A stretch of DNA of 21,300 nt. Source: Chloromonas sp. AAM2 (lineage: Eukaryota > Chlorophyta > Chlorophyceae > Chlamydomonadales > Chlamydomonadaceae). Below, piece after piece: positions 1 to 10,100 of this stretch. The DNA lies in the NCBI GenBank assembly GCA_004335635.1, contig QAXH01003190.1:1-21300 (forward strand). Reading direction: 5' to 3'. Below the pieces are notes generated by a model. The model had not been told where the DNA came from. It was given only the letters and a program-made list of their open reading frames with translations, and did not search any database. Position 1 is the stretch's first letter. Every line of letters starts with the position of its first letter. Made by a program: the position numbers and the translations under genes.

Positions 1-1
1 T

Positions 2-127
2 GAAAATACCAGTGCGCTCAGCTCAGGTGCCATTGCTGGTGCAGTCATAGGGGCCATAGCAGGAGCTGCCATCGTCACCGCTCTAGGCATGTACATTGTC
101 AAGAAATGCAACCCAGATAAAAAGTGA
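2..127 (+). CDS. C-terminal exon of a single-pass membrane protein (partial at window edge)
   Basis: An open frame runs from base 2 to a TGA at 125-127 and encodes about 41 residues. After a Ser/Thr-rich start (with an Asn-Thr-Ser sequon) comes a hydrophobic stretch rich in Gly, Ala and Ile with Gly-xxx-Gly spacing. It then ends in a short basic tail (Lys-Lys-Cys-Asn-Pro-Asp-Lys-Lys). This is the layout of a type I transmembrane anchor with a tiny cytosolic tail. The segment SSGAIAGAVIGAIAG closely matches SSGGIAGAVVGSVAG in the last exon of the gene at 3366-4885, so the two are paralogous terminal exons in tandem. The rest of the gene lies upstream of the window. Its function is unknown; a cell-surface role is inferred only from the anchor. 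I see no clear TGTAA polyadenylation signal close downstream. Confidence 0.55.
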   Translation, partial: ENTSALSSGAIAGAVIGAIAGAAIVTALGMYIVKKCNPDKK

Positions 128-221
128 GTGTTTGTGCACTGCACGGGCATGTGCGTCATCTTAAGCACCTTGAACAAACACTAGTGGCTCAACCCGTTGC
201 ATAGCTTACAGCAAGGAATGC

Positions 222-253
222 GCAAACGCTAGCAAGCCATGCAAGAGTCGAGG
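222..253 (+). repeat. Dispersed repeat, copy in left flank
   Basis: This 32-bp stretch matches 17545-17576 with about three mismatches. A more diverged, longer relative sits at 20796-20839. All three are in the same orientation. It may be a remnant of a dispersed element, but no terminal repeats or coding content were recognised. Confidence 0.5.
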
Positions 254-309
254 GGATGGGCATGGTCTCATGCACCTAAAGCACAGCATGTAGCCAGACC
301 CGCTGAACT

Positions 310-370
310 AGCAAAATCAGTGGTATCAACTCCACCGGGACAAGCAAAATCAGTGGTTTTAACTCCACCG
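310..370 (+). repeat. Two-copy direct repeat, 33-bp period
   Basis: A 28-bp unit beginning AGCAAAATCAGTGGT and ending AACTCCACCG occurs at 310-337 and again at 343-370 with only two differences. The copies are separated by five bases. It lies in non-coding sequence downstream of the partial gene. Confidence 0.7.
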
Positions 371-779
371 TGCAACTTGTGTAGACGCCTACACAGCAAA
401 CACCCATTGTGCCAGTCCCCAACAGGAACTGCAGCCAAACACGCATACAGGGCTGCACCTGGCCTGACCATACATGCAGTGGGCACGTTGTTCAGTCTAG
501 GCTTGCGTGCCGCTTACCGCCTGCCATATCGCAGCAGCCGCCATGCACTCAAACAGCTGGTTGATGCAGGTTTTTGTTTTCGCACATAGAGCATGCAATT
601 TAGGAGTAGAAGCGCAGGTGGTTCACTGACTGTCGTCGGTTTTGACAAGCAGCCTTGGGGTCGTCGGTTTTCATAACCGAACTGAACTGAAACACGTGCA
701 GGTGGGAACGCATGGATGTGTACGGCTCACAGCAGGACCATTTCCTCGAGCTGCAGCAGCAACCAAACAGGAGGGTGTG

Positions 780-1400
780 AGCAGGTACCAGCTGCTAAAC
801 CATGAGTAGCGCAAAGACAACGCCAGCCAGAAGAGTAACGCCAGGAGTGTGACAGCCTAATGGTTACCAGCTGCTAAACCAGGGGTAACACCAAGACAGC
901 ACGAGTACACAGGCACCAGCTGTGCAAGAGCCATGCACAAGCAGTGTGCAAGCACTGAAGAAGGACCGGCTGCGTTGACACAGGGCGGAATGTGGTGGAA
1001 TGTGGACGAACAGGCACCAGCTGCAGCAGTACCGAAGCAGCACCCAAGCAGCTGCAGCGGTACCAAAGTACCAAAGCAGCACCAGCTGCGACGGCAGCAG
1101 GAGATGGGGCATCTTATCACTGTCGTTATGATGAGCGCCAAAGCCACAGACCCAACAGCTGCGACACAAAGCCCCACGGCAATTGCGCCCACACAGTTGT
1201 TGTGACGTGAATTCAACCCACAGACCCATCACAACCAGCGCCAGTGGTGTGCAAGCACTCAGAAGAGTTTGAGATCAGGCACCAGCTGCCTTCAGAAGCG
1301 GCAGAATGTGAGCGAACAGGCAGCAGCTGCAACTGCAGCAGCAACGGCACAGGCTGAAGGAGCAGCAGCAGCAGCTTCTGCAGCTGAATGTGCCTCTCTT
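780..1400 (+). repeat. CAGCTG-rich degenerate repeat region
   Basis: The hexamer CAGCTG recurs many times, usually as ACCAGCTGC or GCAGCTGC. The 17-mer TACCAGCTGCTAAACCA is exactly duplicated at 786-802 and 865-881, a period of 79. Towards 1320-1390 it grades into GCA/GCAGCT triplet runs. All six frames are only partly open and none has convincing exon structure. It looks like a decayed tandem array, but an old alanine/glutamine-rich coding stretch cannot be excluded. Confidence 0.5.
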
Positions 1401-3365
1401 ACAGTGTGGACTGTAGGTGACATGCTGCCAGGGTGCTAGTGATGCTCATGGAGGCACATGCAGCTGTAAAGGCTGGTGACCGTGCAGTCGCGGGCGATTG
1501 GCCAAGCTACAAGGAATGTTTCAAACAGTGATCACATGTCTAGCGCTGGCTTCAGATGATTACATTCTTACAAAGCCACACTCAGGTGTTGCATGGTACA
1601 CTGATCGAAAACTGACTGTTGATGTGATTTGAGTGACAGGTTGTTTGATTGTGAAGACTGACTGTCAACTTAATCCAAATGATGCAGTCAAGTTTGCCTG
1701 GTTTAAGGCAAGCTAGCTTGTCACTTCGATTGGCCATGGCAGTTTGATTCATACCAGTACTGAACTAGGGTTTGTCCAGATAAGGTCCACTGACCTCACG
1801 TTTCTTTGTTACATATGTGCCATACTGAGTAAGACTAGCCAATGCTTTTGTCTCATGTCAGTGCACGTGCACGGAATGTTTTTGCATTGGAAATTCGGAA
1901 TCCTGCCCAACTCAGATGGCACCAAGTGAATAGCAAGGGCTCGGTGGCTGCTGAACCGGTAACCATACCAGATGGGGATTCGGCATGGGCATAGGAGTGG
2001 CAATTGAGATGGAACGAGTGAGAGGCTAATGTTGAATCCTGTCGACCAAGTGCTCCTGCTGTGCTAATTTGCCAATCAAGATTTTGTGGAACATTCTTGT
2101 CCATTGGTTGGACTGAAGTCGGAAGAAGATTTGATGTGCATCATGCCAGAGGTCATTGAGTGTGCGCCGTGCATTTGTTGATTGGCACGGGTCCACAGGC
2201 ACAATTATGCAGACTAAGAATTGCGTCTGGACTGAGTTTGCAAGGTACTGCCTCCTGGCAGAGTACCCCATATAATGGACCAACTCTATCATCTCATGCC
2301 ATGTAGATTTCTGAAAAGTAAGCATGCAGCCCGGGCATGGTCAGTGCAGCTGGTGATGGTGCTTTCGGCCTGCATGGTACAAGTGTCAGACACGCGGCAT
2401 GCAAATCACTGGTTGAAACTAGCAGACGTGCGCATGCTTCTCGGCTGGACAGCGTGCAGAAGCCTTTTGAATACGCAACGTACGTTGCAAGAAAGTATAT
2501 TGGAGAACCCATCATCCTTTCACGCGATCGTGAACCTACAGTGCTCTGAGTGAGATGGTGTCATGTTGAAGCTATGTAGTGGAAGTCAAATAGACGGCTA
2601 TAGCAACGGTATAACCTAACGTGGCTTGTTGCCACTGCCACGTTGACATGGCCTTGTGGGGAGCCGTGCCATGCACATCCCGCTTGGCCGGCCACATGCA
2701 GCACCTTGCTGCTGCTCATGCCAGCTGCATCCAGCCTGCACAGATGCACAAACGCCCTGCGCCCTGCATCAGGCACGACAGCATTGCCCAGCATGCCATG
2801 CCGCCTCCTGCTGTCCGGTCTCTTGTTCTGGCAGCTGTCTTGCGCACCGTGGTGGCTCTGCCTGTGGTGACCAATCAAATGTTGTGGGCGATGTCTGCCG
2901 GATCAAGCTCACATGAGGTGCCCCAACATCCTTGGCAGCCACCAAGCCCCACCTTAGCTCATACCCACGCTTGTGTGTGGAAGAGCTCTTGAGCTATGTG
3001 TGGCAAGGCTTGCAAGGTTTGTGCAAAAAGGTTGAGATTGGTCGCGTGCAAACCAAACACTTGCGGCACAAATCTGTGGAGTGTTCGCCACCGTCCTTCC
3101 TTCTGTTCGGCTGCAGCCCATGGCTGTAGCGGTTGGTGCAGACAGCAAATTTGAAATGGACAGCGGCCGCCGTGGTTGTGATTTGTAGAGCATTGTCAGC
3201 GGCGTGCCTTGGCCTTGGTATAACGTGGCTGTTGAGCTGCCAGCGGCTGTACGACTGGGCTGCACCTCACTCTTCAACTGCCGCACGTGCTGGGAACTCT
3301 CTAGTCTATCAAAGGCTGCGCTTGCAAGACACGCGACACAGCAACCTAAGCAATACCAGCACGAA

Positions 3366-4885
3366 ATGGAGCTTTCATGCCGCACCTTCTGGCTTGTTGC
3401 TCTTTCTTTGGCAGTGCTTCATGAGTGTGCTACAGCGGCTACTCACTTCGGGCCAACTTCACGGAAGACAATGGGGAACCCCAAACAGCAGCAAGAAGCG
3501 CAAAACCAGCAAGAAGCCGTGGCCGAGGCTATCCTCGCGGCGCAAGACAACTACCCAGTGCTCGTCCAAGGAAATGTCGTCCAAGGTGAGAACCTGTACG
3601 GAAGGCACCCTAAGGAGCAGTTCAAGGGCTCGGGAGCTGTGTTTTGCAGCAATCAATGACTGCAGCCGCAGCGACTAGCGCTGCGTACGTGCTGTATCTG
3701 GCGTTGGCATTGCCATGCCTGTCAGACATCACTCTAAATGATGGGCGCTCACAGGACGTGAGCATGGCATGAAGCAGCTGGACGCAGCGCATCTCAAGGG
3801 GCGGAAGACAATGCTGCACCGTCGTGCCTTGCTTCAAGAAAGCGCAGAAGGTGACTGCCGCTGGCAATGTAACGGACGCCTGCAACTGCATGGTCTGCAA
3901 GGCCAGGACCCGCACCGCATGAAGCGATTTTGAGATGTTCTTGCTATTATATGCTTGATACAGTCAGCATGTGAAAGACCCTTGAGTCACCTGTACCTCG
4001 CTCACTATGCGGCGCAGAGTCTTCTGCGGAGACTTCAGCGGACTTCTCAACCGAGTCTTCAGCTGAGCTTTCGTCTGAATCTTCAATTTCAGAGGAGTCA
4101 AGCGGGTTCGACTTTGGACCAATTGGCACCAACCTTGGCCGCAGCCCACCCGTGAAGCGAAACCCTACACCCACCGTGTCATCAGTGGGCTTCAACCCCA
4201 ACCCAACATCCAACTCACAAGGTCTGTCACGTACCTTGATGCACAGAGAGCAACATGGCACGTGCAAATCAAAAGTGACAAGGGTTATAAATGGCCAATC
4301 ATCTTCACTGAAAGCCAAAGCTATCAGACAATTAAAATGACGTCTCAGCTCCCTTCACCGCTACAGTCATGCCCTCCTTTGTGCACGTTTCAGTGACCTG
4401 TATATCTGTCCTTCTGTACATTCTCAACTGGCAGTCTGCATCGTGCACGTTGTCTCATTGTCTCATTATGCAGTTGTGCATACATGATTTGCAGCTCAAG
4501 TGAAAGCGACCACCAGCAGCTCAGGTGCTATAGGCGGATAGAGCATCTCATTCCACCAAAATGTTGATTGTGGAGAGCGGTGTTCTGCGACAATTGATGG
4601 TGATGGTGTTGTTGATGATGATGGCAGTTAGTGTCTGACATGATTTGTGGTGCTGTGGCCGAAAGACCATCACTACGACTACCACACTCACCACGCGGTT
4701 TCTTTCTGCTCGCAGATGCAGCCTCAGCTGAGAGCAGCAGCAGCAGCAGTGACACCATCAGCTCAGGTGGCATTGCTGGAGCAGTGGTTGGCTCAGTGGC
4801 TGGTGTGGCTATGCTCACGTTCCTGGGGGTGTACATATACAACAAGTCCAGGGCACCAAGGTGGGTGAAGGCAGAGGCAGACTAG
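3366..4885 (+). CDS. Small secreted-pathway type I membrane protein, four exons
   Basis: The model joins 3366-3585, 3755-3850, 4018-4221 and 4716-4885, giving 229 residues. All three introns are GT-AG and phase 1. Residues 1-24 form a signal peptide with a hydrophobic core and an Ala-Thr-Ala end. A Gln/Glu-rich stretch follows, then HRRALLQ near residues 94-100; a similar RR-x-LLQ stretch is familiar to me from volvocine secreted proteins. Exon 3 encodes a Ser/Glu-rich stalk (about 105-139) and a Pro/Asn/Ser-rich part. Exon 4 encodes a serine run and a Gly-rich transmembrane helix (about 192-214), then a 15-residue basic tail. Exon 4 is paralogous to the exon at 2-127. The function is unknown; a cell-surface or endomembrane stalk is inferred. 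Extra exons within 4222-4715 are possible, and exon 3 could instead end at 4228 (CAC|GTACCT, also phase 1). A TGTAA at 5245-5249 could be the polyadenylation signal. An in-phase early terminal exon at 4495-4541 is listed separately. Confidence 0.55.
4495..4541 (+). other. Degenerate copy of the transmembrane exon; possible alternative last exon
   Basis: After a usable acceptor (TTTGCAG) this stretch carries ACCAGCAGCTCAGGTGCTAT, close to the start of both transmembrane exons (4749 onwards and 30 onwards). Read in the same phase as exon 4 it encodes about 15 residues ending SSSGAIGG, then TAG at 4539-4541, before any hydrophobic helix. It is either a relic of exon duplication or an alternative terminal exon that would give a soluble form. 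The sequence cannot decide between these. Confidence 0.4.
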
Positions 4886-7168
4886 CGGTATGGTCAAATT
4901 GAATACTTGCTGTTGTTGTCTAGATGGCCTTCAGTCCGTGGTATGCTCAGAAGGGGCACGAGCTGAGTTTGTCGCGTGGGCGAGCGGCCAGCCATATACT
5001 GGATATATACTGCATACTGAGTTCCACACAATAGAGCAGCTGCTGTGTTCACCTTGCTTACTTGTACCACCACAACAACAGTGAGAAGCACCCCATGCAC
5101 ATGCAGGTGGCAAGGAGTGCGCTACTCACACGCAATCAACGAGTAAGCTATCCATCGGAGCAAGCGATAAATTTTGACGACTGCGCGGCTTCAGTGCATG
5201 AGATCAGCTGACATGGGAGAGGATGTAGTACGCCATCCTGACACTGTAACGTGTGCATTGTCGGTGTGCATCCAAGCTAAGGCTTGCATGCATGTACATA
5301 GGCGTGCATGGGACACATCTATGACAGAATTGCTGGTGTGACTGGATGGGGCTTACATAAGATTGACCAGACCAACCTGTGTGCCGAATGTCAAGAACAC
5401 AGAGAAATAACAGGGTGTCAGGGTAGGATAGATACCGACACAGCAGAGTAGAGCAGATGAACTGAGCTGACATGGACACGTATGCATGCAGCAGCAACGT
5501 CTAACCGCGTGTGTGTGATGCGTTTTATCTGGTGTGCTGCAGGGTGGAGCATGTGGCAGGGTAGGTGTGTGCTAGGAATTGACTGGCTCTGCGTGCATGT
5601 GCGTGCTTGTCCAGACATGTAGAGTAGTGATATATTTGGTGACCAGCTAACCAGCATTGCTAGCTGCCATTGTAGCAACTATACTGTCTGTCATCGTCCC
5701 TGCTGTTGTTGCCTTTGTGTAACCCCAATTTCATTGAAAAGGTGGCCTGGTTGATGTATCGTCAGAGTGCCGTCAGAGTGACAGAGCTGACACTGACCTT
5801 GACCCTGACAATTTTTTAAACCATGCCATTTATATGGCTAACGGGATGCTTTAAGAACCACCCTTGCTGACACGGCCAAATTCCCCTTTACTAAGAGAAG
5901 TTTTCGCAATTTACGCCGAGTATCTCACGCAGGCTGGTATCTATGATGCAGGCATTGCATGAAAGTCTGATGTCTCACCAGACAGATTTACAGTTTTAAG
6001 AAAACATGTGCAGAGGAGGTGTCAAGGTAGCCATGATGGGTTCAATGTCATTCAGAACATCACCCTCAAGTGTGCCCAACGACAACAAATCAAGGTAGCG
6101 TCTAACAACAAATGACCAAACAAGCCATTTATGCGCTACTGCAGGGAACCCCACACGTGTGCGGGTTGTCCTGAAGGACGCAGTGGTGACCATGGCAGTA
6201 GGTTTCCTTCAGAACTGAATGCCATGCTTTGCAACGTGCATGTGCCAACCAACCAACAACTAGTGGTATCAAGTGTTGTAGCACGTGGGTTTCATGCACA
6301 GACGACAGTTCAGTCTATAAGCAAGCAGTTCAGTCTAGTTGCCTGAAGGGATGGTCACCACTAGTCTTGTAAGCCGTCACAGGACAAGAAGCACCCGCCA
6401 CACAGAGAACGCAACAAGCAATGACCTTGGCTGAAGGCCGGCCAGGCTGCATATGGGCTACATATACATATGGGTTGGGTACCGGCCATGAAAGAGGTAC
6501 CGTCCTGACAAACCCTGGGCAAGAAGGCCAGTGTGGGCTGCCGGAGTTGGCTGTTGTGGATCCCCCTGAAATGCAAGTTCTTGCCAAAAACAATCAGCAG
6601 ACTCTGGCAACGGCGCATGTAGGCGTGGTGTGGCACATGACTACAATACGGCGATGCAGATGCAGATGTAATCGTAAGGGGCATAGTCGCTTACGTCCCT
6701 TTGCAATGCTGTGCCAGCAATGCATCAATGGTTTTTGCTCCGCCTCCAGCCGTCGCTTTGAACTTGGGTGGTTGACGTCTTTGTTTTAATTGCCAATCCC
6801 ATGCCCATGTGCAGCAGGGCACCCCAACTGGTGATGAAGTGGCACCCCGCCTTTGGAGGGCGGCAACAAAGAGAAGCTGAGTCAGGCAATCTTGACCATG
6901 AGGTGTGGGCAGCATGTGTAGGTGTTAATGGGTGCGAGTCAGCACGCTTCGCCGCTTTTCCCTGTCCACTTCATTCTTGAACTTGCGGTCACGTGCCGTA
7001 ACCTCCCGGCCTCGACATGCGCTAGATTTTGAGCTTGCCTCCCTGGATAGCAGCTTTTGCCACATCTGGCGAAACTGCGGTTTTGCTCTGAGATAAACCT
7101 ATAACTTCAGCCAGAACAAATGCCATCGTAGACACTGCCAGCCTCTCTCCGCGAGGTTTATTGACATC
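4886..7168. other. Intergenic region, no assignable gene
   Basis: This lies between the membrane-protein gene and the phosphatase gene. It should contain the 3' UTR of the former and the promoter of the latter. A TGTAA is at 5245-5249. Near 5760-5815 there are short direct repeats (GTCAGAGTG twice, then TGACACTGACCTTGACCCTGAC). Overlapping frames near 6361-6915 on both strands look partly protein-like, but I recognise no family and cannot choose a strand or splice sites. Elsewhere I see nothing to annotate. An in-frame TAA at 7094-7096 closes the phosphatase reading frame upstream of its ATG. Confidence 0.45.
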
Positions 7169-10100
7169 ATGGCACAGATAGAGGCCGATCAGGCTCGTCC
7201 TCTGCCTGTACCCAAGCCCAGGCCTTTCCCTATCACAGGCACAGCCCCTGGGCCGCGATGCGGGCACACGCTGACAGCCATTGCAGGTCCCGAGGGCGAC
7301 TTGAGCAAGGCCAAGCTTGTATTGTTTGGTGAGCATTTTGCGCACCTTGTTGCAGATGTGGATCAGCAAGAGCTTGTTTGTTGACAAGCTGGGGCATGCG
7401 CAGGAGGGGCCACCGCACTGGAAGGCTCAGGCTCAGGGAAGGGAGCTGATACACCACCTCCTTCACCAGGACCAGCTGCTGCATCTGGTAAGCGACGATG
7501 CTCGTCGGCATGCGTTGCGCTGCTTGGGCGGACAACCCTGAGAGTGGTAAGAACCCTTTTGGTTTTTGATTTGTAGGTATCCGCCTGGCCGGGGCCACGA
7601 ACGACGTGCACATCTTCGACGTACGGAACGGCAGATGGGACAAGATTACGCCTTTAGGGGAGCCGCCCTCGCCACGGGCAGCGCACGCGGCTGCAGCAGT
7701 GGGCAATATGGTGGTGATCCAGGTGTGCAGGTTTGGTTTGGCCCATTCTCGGAAGCCAAACGCATGCGACCAGTACCGCAATACCAGCAAGTTTATCCAT
7801 TCCGATCATGTGTTGCAGGGTGGCATCGGTCCTGCTGGTCTTGCTACGGAAGACCTTCATGTCCTCGACTTCACAGACCCTGAGCGCCCGCGTTGGCACA
7901 GGTAGGATAATTCACAATCAGCATTACGTTCCATCTCTGGCCAAGGCTGCTCAGTCGCGCGCAAGCACAGATTAAGGCTTGCTTGCATGCGCCACTTTTG
8001 ATTTTGTGCATCCGTGCAGGGTGCTGGTGCAAGGCGCAGGGCCTAGCGCGCGCTATGCCCACACGCTCAGCCTTGTCGCCAATCGTTTCCTAGTAGCCAT
8101 GGGCGGCAACGATGGCAAATCTACACTGGGGGACGCCTGGGCCCTTGACACTTCTGAGAAACCCTACCAATGGCGTAAGATCACAGATGCTGGCGACATG
8201 CCCTCTGCAAGGTGAGAGAATACAGCATGGCCAGCCAGCAGCACATGATGGTAGTTGTGGACCCAGGCCTCCGTCTGTTCATGCTAGACAGACCTGACCT
8301 GCATGTACCCGTGTCTGCAGGATGTATGCCACTGCTGCTGCTCGAGGGGACGGCTTGCTGCTGCTCTGTGGTGGCCGAGACGTGGGTGGCACACCACTTG
8401 GTGACGCCTACGGATTTGCACGCCATCGGGATGGGCGATGGGAGTGGCATGCAGCACCAGGGGCCATGCCCACTGGTCGGTATCAACATGGAGCCATCTT
8501 TGTTGGGAACCGCCTGCACATATCCGGAGGCGCAGTGGGGGGTGGGCGCATGGTGAGCAGCCAAGGTTCAATGCCATGCATGGCACTTGCATGTTGCAAT
8601 GCTGGGGCAGCTGTGCCAACGATAGACCTTCTGTCTTTGGCAGGTGCAATACCAGGTATTGCACCAGTACAGCAGCCAGAGTACCCGGGCACAGTGTCTC
8701 AACTCCAGGGTACAGTGCTCAGTGCCATGCTGATGCCAGTTGCCGCACAGTGCCATGATTGACCTTTAATAGGATCTCTACAATTCACCATTGCGTGCCT
8801 TGAAGCGCTGTGTCCGGCCTCTGAAGCATGTGTGTCTCACTGGACCAATCCACCAGTTTGGCCTCTGACCCATTCACATGCTGCACACCAATTCACCAGG
8901 TGGACGAAGCCACCAGCACAGTTGTCCTGGACACTAACGCGGGGCAGTGGGTGACGACAGCAGGCAGCACGGGCGACGACTACACACGGCGCTGCAGACA
9001 TGCGGTGTCCAGCGTGGGGCCGTTTGTCTTCATATACGGAGGGCTCAAGGGAAGCCAGCTGCTGGATGACTTGCTGGTGGGTGCTGCTGGGGCAGAGCAT
9101 GCAAGGAGAGGGATACAGGATCAAGGCCAGCTGAAGGCAGGATGATGACCCAACTGATACATTGAAGGGCTACTTCACACAATGCCTTTATTGAGCCGCA
9201 GAGAGGGATGCCAGGAGAGGAATGCCGAGTTAGCAGAAAATACTTGGTCAGCAAGGACAGGGATATGGGTCAGAGCGCACTGGGGAAGACTGGCGAACGC
9301 ACTGGTCACTGAAGGGCTAGCACACTCAGGATCATTTCCGAGCCGCAATACTGGCGGGCATGTGCACTGCTCCTTTGTCTGTCTGAGCCAGAGCTGGGTT
9401 CAGCATGTGATGCTGGTGCCACCCTTGTCAGTTTGTTGCCTATTTGACAAGTGAGCAGCTCAGGTGGCTGATCAGCTGATGCATTGATGCATGTCTACCA
9501 CCCGGTATGTAGATGATGTTTTCACACACAAGAAGCATTATCAATGTTTTTCCACTTCCTGCATGAGTGAGCAGCTCAGGTGGTTGATGGACACTCAATG
9601 TGACGCTGGTGCATGTTCGCTGCCAGGTAGCAGATGATTCCAACGGTGCCGAGCTGTCCATCTTCGACCCCCGCGCCCAGCCCTGGGTCAGCTGGATGGA
9701 CGCCACGCATGGCAATGCGGCGGCAGCACAGATGCTGGCCAAGGCGGCAATGGAAGAGGCAGCAGCAGCGCTAAACGTGGGGCGGGCAAGGTGAGAGTCA
9801 AGGCATGGAAACTTGGAGCAACGTAAGAGGCATGCTGCTCTTGACACAAGTTCATGTCAGATTGTAATGATGGTGAAGCAGGCAGGCAAGGGCGTTGATG
9901 GTGAGCATGCCATGACACGACGGTGGAATTGCTGTAACTGCTGCTCTGTCACTGTAACTGCCGAACACCGCGTTTAAGGTGCACTGCCTCTGTTTGCCGC
10001 TCCACGCTGTTTTTTTTGCATCTGCACAGGTCAATGGACGAGCTTGGTGATGTGGAGGGTCTGCGCATCAACGCAGGGGCGTCTCCCTCCAACCGCGATC

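Larger units (their letters stand above)
128..3365. other. Region without an assignable gene, repeat-rich
   Basis: Open frames here are short, overlap on both strands and match no family I know. The first part is the presumed 3' UTR and spacer of the gene ending at 127. It holds short direct repeats: a 33-bp-period pair near 310-370, the 12-mer GTCGTCGGTTTT at 632-643 and 660-671, and the CAGCTG-rich stretch near 780-1400. Near 1320-1437 an alanine-rich frame is open but has no convincing exon boundaries. From 1410 to 3365 I see nothing I can assign. The end of the region should hold the promoter of the gene starting at 3366, but no clear TATA box is visible. Confidence 0.5.

Noticed and set aside
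2954..3385. 143-codon minus-strand frame
   Set aside because: Its composition is unremarkable, no family is recognised, and it overlaps the signal-peptide exon of the plus-strand gene.
7022..7790. Long minus-strand frames over the start of the phosphatase gene
   Set aside because: They are antisense shadows of GC-rich exons that clearly encode Kelch blades on the plus strand.
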